A DNA stretch of 64,000 nucleotides, from the NCBI RefSeq assembly GCF_003399445.1, contig NZ_QUQO01000001.1, positions 2,601,001-2,665,000 on the forward strand. The letters run 5' to 3'. Below are positions 35,162-45,129 of the stretch, piece by piece. Each line of letters starts with the position of its first letter. Positions within the stretch are counted from its first letter, which is position 1. The translations under genes and the position numbers were made by a program. A model generated the notes under the pieces. That model searched no databases and was not told where the DNA came from. It saw only the letters and a list, made by a program, of their open reading frames with translations. The stretch is from Parvularcula marina. GTDB lineage: Bacteria; Pseudomonadota; Alphaproteobacteria; Caulobacterales; Parvularculaceae.

Positions 35162-36516
35162 TGGCTAAGACACTGTTTGACAAGATCTGGGAGCGGAATC
35201 TTGTCACGCCTGAAACGGAAGATCGCCCGGCGATCCTGCATATCGGCTTGCACCTGATCCATGAAGTGACAAGCCCGCAGGCCTTCACGGTACTGAAGGA
35301 ACGGGGTCTAAATGTTCGCCGCCCTGACCTGACGCTCGGCACAATCGATCACTCGGTGCCGACCTTGCCTGCACGCGCGGATGGGCGGTTGCCTTACGTG
35401 ACGGCGCAGGCCGAGATGCAGGTCGAGACGCTTCGCAAGAACTGTCAGGAGCAGGGCATTCCCTTGCTGGATCTCGATGATGAACGTCGCGGCATCGTCC
35501 ATGTTGTCGGGCCAGAACTTGGCCGTACACGGCCGGGAATCGTCATCGTCTGCGGCGATAGTCATACCTCAACCCATGGCGCGTTCGGCGCGCTCGCCTT
35601 TGGTATCGGCACAACCGAGGTCGGCCATGTGCTGGCAACGCAAAGCCTGTTGCAGCGCCGCCCCCGGACGATGCGAGTGACGTTTGAGGGCGAATTGCCG
35701 GACGGTGTTGGTGGCAAGGATATGGCCCTCGCCATGATCGCAAAGCTCGGCACGCAGGGCGGTACGGGCTATGTCATCGAATATCAGGGCAAGGCCGTCC
35801 GTCAACTGACGATGGAAGGGCGAATGACCCTTTGCAATATGTCCATCGAAGGCGGCGCACGGGCCGGCATGGTGGCGCCCGATGAAGTGACTTGGGCCTA
35901 TCTTGAGAAAGCCGCTGGCATCTCCCTCGACAGGGACGAGGACCTCGTGAGCGATGAAGGTGCGGTGTTCGACAAGGAAATCGTGATCGACGCGGCCAGC
36001 CTGACCCCTATGGTGACTTACGGAACGTCTCCTGATGCGGCGTCGGCTGCGAACGGGAATGTACCCGATGCGGAGGAAGGGCTCGATTATATGGGCTTTG
36101 TGGCAGGGCATCCGCTTGCGGAATATCCCGTCAACAAGGTCTTTGTTGGCTCCTGCACAAATGGTCGGATCGAAGATATGCGCGCCACAGCGCGCGTCCT
36201 CACCGGACGCAAAGTTGCCGAGGGTGTCCTCATGCTGATCGTTCCCGGTTCCGAAGCGGTCAAGCGGCAGGCAGAAGAAGAGGGGCTCGATCAGGTCTTT
36301 GCTGCGGCGGGCGCCGAATGGCGGGAGCCGGGCTGCTCGATGTGTATCGCCATGAATGGCGATAAGGGTGAGCCGGGTGAACTTGTCGTCTCAACCTCGA
36401 ACAGGAATTTCAAGGGCCGGCAGGGCGAGGGTGTACGAACTGTCCTTGCCTCTCCGCTGACCGCTGCCGCCTCGGCAGTGGCAGGACGGATTGCTGATCC
36501 GCGGGAGTATCTCTGA
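35161..36516 (+). CDS. leuC: 3-isopropylmalate dehydratase, large subunit
   Basis: 451 residues. The start ATG shares one base with the leuA stop (TGATG). An aconitase-family protein with a [4Fe-4S] cluster: [13 protein letters not shown] at the start, [20 protein letters not shown], and cluster cysteines in [20 protein letters not shown] and [13 protein letters not shown]. With LeuD it isomerises 2- to 3-isopropylmalate. Two bases separate its stop from leuD. Confidence 0.96.
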
Positions 36517-36517
36517 C

Positions 36518-37087
36518 ATGGACGCATTCGGAAAACTCACGAGCAAGACATTCGTCCTGCCGGATGAGAATATCGACACGGACCAGATCATCCCGGCGCG
36601 TTTCCTGACGACAACGTCGCGGGATGGTCTTGCCGATGGCTGCTTTCACGACTGGCGGTTCGATGGGTCAGGCAAGCTGACGGCTCATCCTCTCAACGAT
36701 GTCGATACATCCAGCTATCAGGTGCTGATCGCGGGCGATAATTTCGGCTGCGGCTCCTCGCGAGAACATGCGCCTTGGGCGCTTCTGGCCTTCGGGTTCC
36801 GTGTGGTGATCAGTACCGAGATCGCGGATATTTTCCGCTCGAATTCCCTCAAAAACGGCCTCTTGCCTGTAACAGTCAGTGAGGAGCTTCATCAGCAATT
36901 GATGGAACATGCAGGCGAAGAGGTCACTGTCGACCTTGAGGAAATGACGATCCGTCACGGCAATCACGTCTCCTCATTTGAGATTGAACCTTTCGCCCGG
37001 CAATGCCTGCTGGCAGGGAAGGATTCGCTCGACGTCCTGATCGACGCCATTCCGCAGATTGAAGAATATGAGGCACAGCGCGCATGA
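36518..37087 (+). CDS. leuD: 3-isopropylmalate dehydratase, small subunit
   Basis: 189 residues from the ATG at 36518 (MDAFGKLTSKTFVLPDENID). Swivelling domain of isopropylmalate isomerase: DTDQIIPARFL and NFGCGSSREHAPWALLAFGF are the signature motifs. Starts two bases after leuC and overlaps leuB by 4 bases. Confidence 0.96.
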   Translation: MDAFGKLTSKTFVLPDENIDTDQIIPARFLTTTSRDGLADGCFHDWRFDGSGKLTAHPLNDVDTSSYQVLIAGDNFGCGSSREHAPWALLAFGFRVVISTEIADIFRSNSLKNGLLPVTVSEELHQQLMEHAGEEVTVDLEEMTIRHGNHVSSFEIEPFARQCLLAGKDSLDVLIDAIPQIEEYEAQRA

Positions 37088-38118
37088 CCCTCAACCTTGT
37101 TGTCCTGCCCGGTGACGGGATCGGCCCGGAAGTCACGAAAGCCGCAGAGGACGTCCTCAGCGCGGTCTGCAAGGGCGCGGGGCTGGAGCTGAAAATGTCT
37201 CATCATCTGATCGGCGGCATTGCGATTGATGAGACGGGCAATCCGTTGCCGGAGGAAACACTCGCTGCCTGCGCGGATGCGCAAGGCGTTCTGTTAGGCG
37301 CGGTCGGCGGGCCGAAATGGGATGGCGGATCGGTCCGGCCTGAACAGGGGCTCTTGCGGATACGTGAGGCGCTCGGCCTCTTCACAAATATCCGTCCCGT
37401 GCGCGTCTTCGAGGGGCTCGAGCATCTCTCGCCGATCAAGAACGCAGCCGGCCTCGATATAGTGATCGTCCGGGAGCTGACGGGCGGGATCTATTTCGGT
37501 GAACGGCAGGAAGGCGATGAGGTCGCCAGCGATCTCTGCACCTATTCTGCGGAGGAAGTCCGCCGGGTGGTGGCGCCTGCTTTCGAAATCGCAAAAGCGC
37601 GGAACGGCAAGCTCACCTCGGTCGACAAGGCGAATGTGCTGGCATCTTCGCGGCTCTGGCGTCGCACGGCGGAAGCTGTGGCGAAGGACTACCCGGAGGT
37701 GACGCTCAGCCATGCGCTGGTCGATGCCATGGCGATGCATCTTGTGACCCATCCGAATGATTTCGATGTTCTGGTCACGGAGAATATGTTCGGCGATATC
37801 CTTTCCGATGAGGCCGCCGCCGTTTCGGGGTCTATCGGTCTGGCAGCGTCTGCGTCGCTTGGCGCGCCGGGAACGCCAGGGCTTTATGAGCCGATCCATG
37901 GCTCGGCGCCCGACATTGCAGGGCAGGGCGTTGCCAATCCATCCGGTGCGATCCTGTCGGCGGCCATGTTCCTTCGGTTCGGCGCGGCACGTGAGGATCT
38001 CGCGAGCCAGATTGAGGCGGCGGTTGAAAGTGCGCTGAAAGCCGGTGTCCTGACACGTGATCTGGGCGGAGACGCGAATACGGAAGAAATAACTTCGGCC
38101 ATTCTGGAACGGCTTTAA
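37084..38118 (+). CDS. leuB: 3-isopropylmalate dehydrogenase
   Basis: 344 residues. Oxidative decarboxylation of 3-isopropylmalate with NAD. LNLVVLPGDGIGPEVTKAAE at the start; substrate-binding IVIVRELTGGIYFGER; metal-binding MFGDILSDEAAAVSGSIGL; and EPIHGSAPDIAGQGVANPSG for NAD. Last gene of the operon; the convergent monooxygenase gene ends 9 bases further and I see no intrinsic terminator between them. Confidence 0.97.
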   Translation: MTLNLVVLPGDGIGPEVTKAAEDVLSAVCKGAGLELKMSHHLIGGIAIDETGNPLPEETLAACADAQGVLLGAVGGPKWDGGSVRPEQGLLRIREALGLFTNIRPVRVFEGLEHLSPIKNAAGLDIVIVRELTGGIYFGERQEGDEVASDLCTYSAEEVRRVVAPAFEIAKARNGKLTSVDKANVLASSRLWRRTAEAVAKDYPEVTLSHALVDAMAMHLVTHPNDFDVLVTENMFGDILSDEAAAVSGSIGLAASASLGAPGTPGLYEPIHGSAPDIAGQGVANPSGAILSAAMFLRFGAAREDLASQIEAAVESALKAGVLTRDLGGDANTEEITSAILERL

Positions 38119-38127
38119 GCCTGCCGG

Positions 38128-39642
38128 TCATGCACTCGCATCTGCGGGCGTGCCTTGCGGGATACCCTCGGTAATGCGTGTGGCGGGCTCGAATTTCAGG
38201 ACACCATCTTCCACCTGCCCGAACTGATAGGCGCTCAGATCCGCAAGGTAGTTCTGGTGAACGCGCCATGGGGCTTTCACGCCCTGTTTGGGCAGGACAT
38301 TGGCGGCCCGCTCGATATAGCCGGAGTTGAAATGGATCAGCGGCACGGTCTCGCGCGGTTCGGGCGGTGTATCCGGGCGGCAGACGCCATAGCCTTTCTT
38401 CCGTATACGGTTAAGAATGCGGCAGACATGCCGCGCCGACAGATCCGCCTTCAATGTCCATGAGGCATTGGTGTAGCCAAAACAGAAGGCAAAATTCGGC
38501 GCACCCTCGATCATCATCCCTTTATAGATCAGGCGATCGGCAAAGTTCAGCTTCTCGCCATCCACGGTCAGGGCAATGCCGCCGAACAGTTTGATCTTCA
38601 GGCCCGTCGCGGTGACCACCGCATCCGCGACGAGATGGGTGCCGTCGGCAAGCAGGACGCCCGTCTCGTCCAACTTCTCAATCTGATTGGTGACGATGGA
38701 GGCGCGGCCTTCCTTCAGGGAACGGAAAAAGACGGAATCTGGGTCAAGGCAGACCCGCTGGTCCCAGACATTATATCGGGGAGAGAAGGCGATCTCGGCA
38801 TCGACATTCGGCCCGGCCTCTTCCTGCGCGATCTTCTTGATCGATTTGCGCGCAAAGTCCGGCTTCCAGCGGGCAAAGCCATACTGAACGATACTCAACA
38901 AAATGCTCCGCCACCGGATGAGACTGCCGGCAAATTTCTTTGCGGGCAGCCGGCCGACAGTTCGCGCAAAGCCGTCCTCGGCGATGCGGGGCACGACATC
39001 GCTGGGGGAGCGCTGGAGCATGGTGACGTGCTCTGCATGTTCGGCAAGAGCGGGAACAACGGTTATCGCGGTGGCGCCGCTGCCGATGACGATAATCTTC
39101 TTGCCCTCGGCAGAGAAATCTTCCGGCCAGAATTGTGGATGCAGGATTTGCCCGCCAAAGGCATCCTTACCCGGAAAGTCCGGCGCATGGCCTTCGGCAT
39201 AGTCGTAATAACCAGCGCAGGCGAGGAGGAAGCGGCAAGTGATCTGTCCGTCCTGCCCATTCTCTCGATAGCTCACCGTCCAGAGTTGGCGATCGGATGA
39301 CCAAGATGCGCCAGTCACTTCGCGGCCATAGCGGATCAGGCCATCAACGCCGTATTCGGCAGCCGTCTCGTTGATATAATCCCGGATGATGTCGCCATCG
39401 GCAATCGGTTGGCTATCCGGCCACGGACGGAAGGGATAGCCCAGTGTATACATATCAGAATCAGAGCGCACACCGGGATAGCGGAAGAGATCCCATGTCC
39501 CGCCCATTCGCTCACGCGCTTCGAAAATCTCGAAGCGTTCCTCAGGACAGTGCATTTTTAGCCGACAGGCAGCGCCGATGCCGGACAGGCCGGCCCCGAT
39601 GATGAGAACATCAAGGGTTTCTTGCTGGTTGAGTGTTGCCAT
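38128..39642 (-). CDS. flavin-containing (Baeyer-Villiger-type) monooxygenase
   Basis: 504 residues. FAD Rossmann motif LDVLIIGAGLSGIGAACRLK, then RMGGTWDLFRYPGVRSDSDM and the Baeyer-Villiger fingerprint FGGQILHPQFWPED (FxGxxxHxxxWP), then NADPH motif IVIGSGATAITVVPALAE. The pattern resembles EthA-type ketone monooxygenases from actinobacteria and marine Alphaproteobacteria. The substrate is unknown and there is no functional link to the leu operon it converges on. Confidence 0.88.
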   Translation of the reverse strand: MATLNQQETLDVLIIGAGLSGIGAACRLKMHCPEERFEIFEARERMGGTWDLFRYPGVRSDSDMYTLGYPFRPWPDSQPIADGDIIRDYINETAAEYGVDGLIRYGREVTGASWSSDRQLWTVSYRENGQDGQITCRFLLACAGYYDYAEGHAPDFPGKDAFGGQILHPQFWPEDFSAEGKKIIVIGSGATAITVVPALAEHAEHVTMLQRSPSDVVPRIAEDGFARTVGRLPAKKFAGSLIRWRSILLSIVQYGFARWKPDFARKSIKKIAQEEAGPNVDAEIAFSPRYNVWDQRVCLDPDSVFFRSLKEGRASIVTNQIEKLDETGVLLADGTHLVADAVVTATGLKIKLFGGIALTVDGEKLNFADRLIYKGMMIEGAPNFAFCFGYTNASWTLKADLSARHVCRILNRIRKKGYGVCRPDTPPEPRETVPLIHFNSGYIERAANVLPKQGVKAPWRVHQNYLADLSAYQFGQVEDGVLKFEPATRITEGIPQGTPADASA

Positions 39643-39714
39643 GACCTGCCTTTTCGAACACCGCGCACACGGTGCGAATATTGGCCCGGTCTGGCAAGTC
39701 CGATCTGTCGTTGC

Positions 39715-39945
39715 CTAGAGCACGAAGAACAGGATCGCGAAGAGGGCGAGTGCGGCCAGCAGCGTCGAAATGGCGAGAATGTACCTCACGCCATCGCCTG
39801 TATGGCCCTGCCGGACGGCCTCGGTCGTCGTATCCATGGGATAGGGCGTGCCGGGCAGGTCGACGGGCTCAAGGTTTTCCTGCTCTTCCTCCGGCTCAGA
39901 GAGGGCCGAGTCCGGCTCTTCTTTTCTATCTGTCGCAATCGTCAT
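39715..39945 (-). CDS. small single-pass membrane protein of unknown function
   Basis: 76 residues: an acidic, proline-rich N-terminal half (EPDSALSEPEEEQENLEPVD) followed by a C-terminal hydrophobic segment (YILAISTLLAALALFAILFF). This is a tail-anchored topology with the N-terminus probably in the cytoplasm. GAGGATTGTC precedes the start. I recognise no family. It lies alone between the monooxygenase (72 bases downstream of it, beginning at 39642) and mmsA, with a 243-base interval to the latter in which I see no gene. Confidence 0.55.
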   Translation of the reverse strand: MTIATDRKEEPDSALSEPEEEQENLEPVDLPGTPYPMDTTTEAVRQGHTGDGVRYILAISTLLAALALFAILFFVL

Positions 39946-40188
39946 GACAATCCTCCGTCTCGTTCACGGCGGTCTGGGAGCAGCGCTGTGAAGCGTTGAC
40001 GCCCTGTCAGGGCCAATCGCCAGACCCGCCTCTACGGAGAAACAACGGCTCGAGGCCCTTGCGGTTGCGTGATTTTCTCAAGCGGGACGTTTCATCGCAG
40101 GGGGAGAGCGTGACACGGGCTCTTGCACGGGGGCGGCGTCTCGCGCCATGTGGGGCAAAAATACCCAAAATCTGCGGAGGATACCGAC

Positions 40189-41685
40189 ATGGCTGACGTG
40201 CATCATTTCATCAATGGAGAGCGCCGCGAGGGCCGCTCCGGCCGGTTCAGCGACATTTTCGACCCCAATACGGGCCAGGTTCAGCGCCGCGCCGCGCTCG
40301 CCTCGACGGCGGAAGTCGGGGAGGCCATTGCTTCTGCCAAGGCCGCTCTGCCGGTCTGGTCGGCGATGAACCCCCAGCGCCGGGCGCGTGTGATGTTCGC
40401 CTTCAAGCGCCTCGTCGAAGAGAATATGGATGAGCTTGCCGAAATGCTCTCGTCTGAGCATGGCAAGGTGATCGCCGATTCAAAAGGCGATGTGCAGCGC
40501 GGTCTTGACGTTGTCGAATTTGCCTGCGGCATCCCGCATCTCCTCAAAGGGGAGTACACGGAAGGAGCCGGCCCCGGCATCGATGTTTACTCTATGCGCC
40601 AACCGCTCGGTGTGACGGCGGGGATTACGCCTTTCAATTTCCCAGCCATGATCCCGTGCTGGATGTTCGCGGTGTCGATCGCCTGCGGAAATACATTTGT
40701 GCTGAAGCCTTCTGAGAAGGATCCGTCCGTCCCCTTGCGGCTTTGCGAGCTGATGATGGAAGCAGGGGCGCCTGCCGGTGTCCTCAACATGGTCAATGGC
40801 GACAAAGAAGCGGTCGATGCGATCCTGACCCATCCGGATATCAAGGCCGTCAGTTTCGTCGGCTCGTCGGATATCGCCCATTATGTCTACAAGACGGGTA
40901 CGGAGCATGGCAAACGCATCCAGGCCATGGGCGGCGCCAAGAACCACGGCATCATCCTGCCTGATGCCGATATGGATCAGGTGGTGAAGGATTATCTGGG
41001 CTCCGCCTTCGGCTCGGCTGGCGAACGCTGCATGGCGCTGCCGGTGGCTGTCCCCGTGGGTACGGACACCGCGGATGAGTTTGTCGCTAGGATGGTCGAT
41101 GAGGCGCAGAAGCTCCGTGTGGGGGTCTCAACCGACATGGATGCGCATTACGGCCCGGTCGTCACCTCCGCGCATCGCGAGAAGATCGCAAGCTACATCC
41201 AGATGGGTGTTGATGAGGGCGCCGAGCTCAAGCTCGATGGCCGGGACTTCTCGCTTCAGGGGCATGAGGAAGGCTTCTTCATCGGCCCGACCATCTTTGA
41301 TCACGTGAAGCCGAATATGCGGTCCTATCAGGAAGAAATCTTCGGGCCGGTCCTTCAGGTCGTCCGTGCCGAGACATTGGAAGAGGCGGCGGCCCTGCCG
41401 TCCGATCACCAGTACGGCAATGGCGTTGCGCTCTTCACCCGCAATGGCCGGGCGGCGCGGGAATTTGCCCAACAGGTCAATGTCGGCATGGTCGGCATCA
41501 ATGTGCCGATCCCGGTGCCGGTCAGCTATCACACCTTTGGCGGCTGGAAACGCTCTGCCTTCGGCGATGTGAACCAGCATGGCCCTGAAGGCGTACGCTT
41601 CTGGACCAAGATCAAAACGGTCACCCAGCGCTGGCCGGAAGGCGAGATCGACGATCAGGCTTTTGTCATTCCAACCATGGGGTAA
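40189..41685 (+). CDS. mmsA: methylmalonate-semialdehyde dehydrogenase (acylating)
   Basis: 498 residues from the ATG at 40189, 8 bases after GCGGAGG. CoA-dependent aldehyde dehydrogenase converting methylmalonate semialdehyde to propionyl-CoA in valine and inositol breakdown. It begins VHHFINGERREGRSGRFSDI; the family-specific GITPFNFPAMIPCWMFAVSI and the catalytic C281 in SAGERCMALPVAVPVG are present. A frame open upstream to 40123 lacks a better ribosome site. Confidence 0.95.
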   Translation: MADVHHFINGERREGRSGRFSDIFDPNTGQVQRRAALASTAEVGEAIASAKAALPVWSAMNPQRRARVMFAFKRLVEENMDELAEMLSSEHGKVIADSKGDVQRGLDVVEFACGIPHLLKGEYTEGAGPGIDVYSMRQPLGVTAGITPFNFPAMIPCWMFAVSIACGNTFVLKPSEKDPSVPLRLCELMMEAGAPAGVLNMVNGDKEAVDAILTHPDIKAVSFVGSSDIAHYVYKTGTEHGKRIQAMGGAKNHGIILPDADMDQVVKDYLGSAFGSAGERCMALPVAVPVGTDTADEFVARMVDEAQKLRVGVSTDMDAHYGPVVTSAHREKIASYIQMGVDEGAELKLDGRDFSLQGHEEGFFIGPTIFDHVKPNMRSYQEEIFGPVLQVVRAETLEEAAALPSDHQYGNGVALFTRNGRAAREFAQQVNVGMVGINVPIPVPVSYHTFGGWKRSAFGDVNQHGPEGVRFWTKIKTVTQRWPEGEIDDQAFVIPTMG

Positions 41686-41689
41686 ACGG

Positions 41690-42214
41690 ATGAAACTCTT
41701 CGTCCTTGCAGCTTTGTTCGTGTTTTCCGGTTCCGCCGCATTGGCGGGGCCGGATGACTTCACCGATGGCCCGGTCATCACGGGCTATGGCAAAGTGACG
41801 AATGTCGAGGCCGCCACTCAACTTGATGCGGCCCAGACTTTCCGTGTGGCGTTCGATACATCGAAAAGCGGCGAGGCGGAGGTTAATCGCACGATCAACA
41901 GTGCGGCACGCTTTCTCAACATGCAGGCGCGGGCGGGGGTGGCCCCGGAGAATATCGAGCTTGCCGTCGTGCTTCACGGCAAGGCGGTCTACGATGTGAC
42001 AAGGGCAGGGCCTGAGGCGGCGGACGGTAATCCGAGTACGGAACTGATATCGCTCCTGCAGGCGCAGGGTGTCCGCTTTATCGTCTGCGGCCAGTCGGCG
42101 GGCTATTACGATGTAACGGCCCAGGATCTGCTGCCCGGTGTCGAAATGGCAGTCTCGGCGATGACCGCCCATGCCCTTCTCCAGCAGGATGGATTCACCC
42201 TCAATCCGTTCTAA
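41690..42214 (+). CDS. exported DsrE-family protein
   Basis: 174 residues from the ATG at 41690, four bases after the mmsA stop. Signal peptide MKLFVLAALFVFSGSAALAG. The mature protein looks like a DsrE/DsrF-like domain: NRTINSAARFLNMQARAGVA, IELAVVLHGKAVYDVT and VRFIVCGQSAGYYDV, where the Cys is in the position of the conserved DsrE cysteine. Periplasmic members are widespread and of uncertain function; a sulfur-transfer role is an inference from the family only. Confidence 0.8.
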   Translation: MKLFVLAALFVFSGSAALAGPDDFTDGPVITGYGKVTNVEAATQLDAAQTFRVAFDTSKSGEAEVNRTINSAARFLNMQARAGVAPENIELAVVLHGKAVYDVTRAGPEAADGNPSTELISLLQAQGVRFIVCGQSAGYYDVTAQDLLPGVEMAVSAMTAHALLQQDGFTLNPF

Positions 42215-42259
42215 GCCCACCGATTTGCGCGGGCGACCGGCAGCGACTATCTCGCTGCG

Positions 42260-43240
42260 ATGACTTACGCCCCGCACCGTTTCTGCGTAGCGCCGATGAT
42301 TGATTGGACGGACCGCTATTGCCGGTTTGTCCATCGTCAGCTCAGCAAACACGCCCGGCTCTATACCGAGATGATCGTCGATGAAGCGATCCTGCGCGGA
42401 GACCGCTCGCATCTGCTCGACTTCGATACCGAAGAGCACCCCCTCGCGCTGCAGCTCGGCGGCAGTGATTCGACCAAAATGGCGGCGGCTGCGAAGATCG
42501 GGGCCGAGTGGGGCTATGACGAGATCAACATGAATATCGGCTGCCCGTCAGATCGGGTCCAGTCGGGCCGGTTTGGCGCCTGTCTGATGACCTCACCGGA
42601 TCTCGTCGCCGACTGCCTCAAGGCGATGCAGGACGCTGTTGATATTCCCGTCACGGCGAAATGCCGGATCGGGGTTGATGATCAGGAGCCAGCCGAGATC
42701 CTGCCGCGCTTTATCGACCGGCTGGCGGAGGCTGGCGTGACGGTCTTTATCGTCCATGCCCGCAAAGCATGGCTGGATGGCCTGTCACCGAAAGAGAACC
42801 GCACGGTGCCGCCGCTCGACTATCTGCTGGTGGAGGAAGTGGCGCGGGCCCGTCCGCATCTGACCTTCGTGCTCAATGGCGGGATTGAGGATCTTGATCA
42901 GGCTGCGTCCCATCTTGAGACATTTGACGGGGTCATGCTCGGCCGCGCGGCCTATGAGCGGCCCTTCATCCTGTCCCGGATTGATACACGCTTCTTTGAC
43001 AGCCCCTGCGAGGCACCCGACCGCCTCACCGTCATCAAGGCGGTGGCAGCGAAGGCCGCGGTGATGGACGTGCCGATCTGGAAGTTTGCCCGGCACATGC
43101 TCGGTCTCTTCCATGGCGAGGCAGGCGCCCGTGACTGGCGCCGCCGGATCAGCGAAGAGGGAAGAGATCGGGGCGCGACCCCAGACTGGTTCATCCGGTT
43201 GGGAACGGAAATCACAGCCCGGTCGAGGGCGGCTGCATGA
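42260..43240 (+). CDS. dusA: tRNA-dihydrouridine(20/20a) synthase DusA
   Basis: 326 residues. FMN enzyme reducing uridines 20 and 20a in the tRNA D loop. It begins HRFCVAPMIDWTDRYCRFVH with the DusA-type MIDWT; YTEMIVDEAILRGDR, INMNIGCPSDRVQSGRFGAC (catalytic Cys in GCPS), and IVHARKAWLDGLSPKENRTV are DusA-specific. Overlaps the TauE gene by 4 bases. Confidence 0.95.
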   Translation: MTYAPHRFCVAPMIDWTDRYCRFVHRQLSKHARLYTEMIVDEAILRGDRSHLLDFDTEEHPLALQLGGSDSTKMAAAAKIGAEWGYDEINMNIGCPSDRVQSGRFGACLMTSPDLVADCLKAMQDAVDIPVTAKCRIGVDDQEPAEILPRFIDRLAEAGVTVFIVHARKAWLDGLSPKENRTVPPLDYLLVEEVARARPHLTFVLNGGIEDLDQAASHLETFDGVMLGRAAYERPFILSRIDTRFFDSPCEAPDRLTVIKAVAAKAAVMDVPIWKFARHMLGLFHGEAGARDWRRRISEEGRDRGATPDWFIRLGTEITARSRAAA

Positions 43241-44052
43241 CACTCACGGCTATTCTTGTCCTTGTGCTGACAGGGCTCGGCGCCGGCTTTGCGGGCGGTC
43301 TTTTCGGGATTGGCGGCGGCGTCGTCATCGTGCCGGCGCTCTATGCTGCCTTCACGGGTATGGGGATGGCGGAGGATGAGGCGATCAAGACCGCGATCGC
43401 GACCTCCATGGCGACCATCATCGTCACCTCCATCCGCTCGGTGATGCGTCATCACCGGCATGATAATGTCGACTGGCCTGTCCTGAAGGCCTGGATGCCG
43501 GGCCTCGCGGTCGGTGCCATCCTCGGTTCAGTCATTGCGCGTTACATTGATGGACAGGTGCTGACGGGTATTTTCGGCGCCGGGCTGATCCTGCTCGCCA
43601 CCCAGCGGCTGATGAGCACGCGGGGGAACAAACAGACGACTGAGGGCACCATGCCCAGCCAGCCTGCTCAGCACGGGATTGCAGGCGCGGTCGGCGCATT
43701 TTCCAGCCTTTTGGGCATTGGCGGGGGCGTCATCGGCGTGCTGCTCCTCACCCAGTTCGGGCGCAGCGTTCATCGCGCGGTCGGCACGGCGGCCGGCTTC
43801 GGGCTCGCCATCGCGATCCCCGGCACGTTCGGCTACCTCTGGCCCGCTGCGACGGACACGGAGGTCATGCCCTGGCGCATCGGCCTTGTCTCAATTGTTG
43901 GGTTTCTGGCGATCGCCTCAGGCACCTTTTTCGGGGCACCGATCGGGGCGTCGACGGCGGCAAAGCTCGATGCAAAGCTCCTGACCCGGATCTTTGCGAG
44001 CTATGCCGCCCTGACCGGCATCCTCATGCTCAAGGAAGCCGTCTTCGGTTGA
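43237..44052 (+). CDS. sulfite exporter TauE/SafE family permease
   Basis: 271 residues with about eight membrane segments in two repeats, each opening with the family motif: GAGFAGGLFGIGGGVVIVPA near the start and GAFSSLLGIGGGVIGVLL in the second half. The family exports sulfite, sulfonates or related anions; the substrate cannot be told. Coupled by overlap to dusA, probably without functional meaning. Confidence 0.9.
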   Translation: MTLTAILVLVLTGLGAGFAGGLFGIGGGVVIVPALYAAFTGMGMAEDEAIKTAIATSMATIIVTSIRSVMRHHRHDNVDWPVLKAWMPGLAVGAILGSVIARYIDGQVLTGIFGAGLILLATQRLMSTRGNKQTTEGTMPSQPAQHGIAGAVGAFSSLLGIGGGVIGVLLLTQFGRSVHRAVGTAAGFGLAIAIPGTFGYLWPAATDTEVMPWRIGLVSIVGFLAIASGTFFGAPIGASTAAKLDAKLLTRIFASYAALTGILMLKEAVFG

Positions 44053-44054
44053 GC

Positions 44055-44885
44055 TTAGATGACCTTGTAGTCCGAGCCGCCACCGAATTTCGGCAGGGCA
44101 GGTTCGGGCGCAAAGTAATCCCGGCGAGCCGGCAGGCGCGTGCGCGTGACCCGCGGTTCGGGCTCAGGCGTCACGACCGGCGGCACCACTTCGGCATAGC
44201 TTTCAGCGGTGGCTTTCGGCAGGCACGGATTGGTCGGCGCGAACGGGTTCAGTGCCGTGCCTGGTCCCTGATAGGGCGTGCCGTCAGCTTTAAGACACGG
44301 ATCAAACTCGCCCCCCGGCGTGTTCGCGGTGTAGAAATCGCCATCATCCTTCTTCGCAATCAGCCTCGGATTGGCGGAGAAGAATTTCCCGTCATCTTTT
44401 TTGTCCGTGCGCTGCTGGTTGGTGGTGAAGAAGGCGCCATCGTCCTTCTTGTCGGCGCGGCGCGGATTGGTCGTGAAGAATTTGCCGTCATCAGGCTTGT
44501 CGGCCTTCACCGCATTCGGTGTCATCGCCGGCTTTTCTTCGTCCTGACGCTCCGGCAGCCCGCGGATCTGGCGGCCGCCATTTGTCTCATCATCGGCATG
44601 AAAGGCCGCAAAATAGAGATCGTCGGCGTCACTGGCCTTGGCGATACGGTCGGCGCGCTGGCCGTCTGCAAAAACGAGCGGCCCCATCCCTGCGGGGACA
44701 CCATTTTCAATATCCCCGGCGAGATTTGCCGTCACCCATGTGTCCGTCGGGGCTGTCGGTGCCGATTTGGCACTGAACATGCGCTTGCCCGGCAGTGTAT
44801 CGCCGTCAATCGCTGAATACCCAGCATAAAGGGCGAGCCCCCCAAGAGCTGCGAGACCGGTCATCCGGATGGCTTTCTGCAGCAT
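44055..44885 (-). CDS. exported protein with four 16-residue repeats, unknown function
   Basis: 276 residues from the ATG at 44885 (an upstream start at 44906 adds seven). The N-terminus is a signal anchor (MTGLAALGGLALYAGYSAI). Residues 127-190 are four tandem 16-residue repeats of the form xxDKKDDGxFFTTNxx; the earlier ASDADDLYFAAFHADD may be a degenerate copy. The end is rich in Pro and Arg. The acidic DDG motifs hint at calcium binding but this is speculative. I recognise no family. It converges with the TauE gene with two bases between the stops. Confidence 0.65.
   Translation of the reverse strand: MLQKAIRMTGLAALGGLALYAGYSAIDGDTLPGKRMFSAKSAPTAPTDTWVTANLAGDIENGVPAGMGPLVFADGQRADRIAKASDADDLYFAAFHADDETNGGRQIRGLPERQDEEKPAMTPNAVKADKPDDGKFFTTNPRRADKKDDGAFFTTNQQRTDKKDDGKFFSANPRLIAKKDDGDFYTANTPGGEFDPCLKADGTPYQGPGTALNPFAPTNPCLPKATAESYAEVVPPVVTPEPEPRVTRTRLPARRDYFAPEPALPKFGGGSDYKVI
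44316..44507 (-). repeat. tandem 48-base repeats inside coding sequence
   Basis: Four in-frame units of 48 bases, coding for residues 127-142, 143-158, 159-174 and 175-190 of the exported protein. The common core is KKDDG, one variable residue, then F(F/Y)(T/S)(T/A)N. The first three are closest to one another; the fourth has diverged. Confidence 0.85.
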
Positions 44886-45129
44886 GTCATGCACTCCAAA
44901 ACACAAACGACGGGCGCGAGCGTCCCGATTGGGTAAATATTCTGCTAATATTATGCCAACAATTGTGAGGTGTCATTGTCACGCTTTGGCAGGGTTAATC
45001 CCGGTTCTCGCGATCAGGGGGTCTCACGACCTGTTCAATCCGAAAGCTGCGTGGTAAGGATTTGAGGAAGAACCATGCCATGGCGGGTCTGCCGCGCGGG
45101 GGGCATGGGGTGCTGGTGGGTTGTATCGT

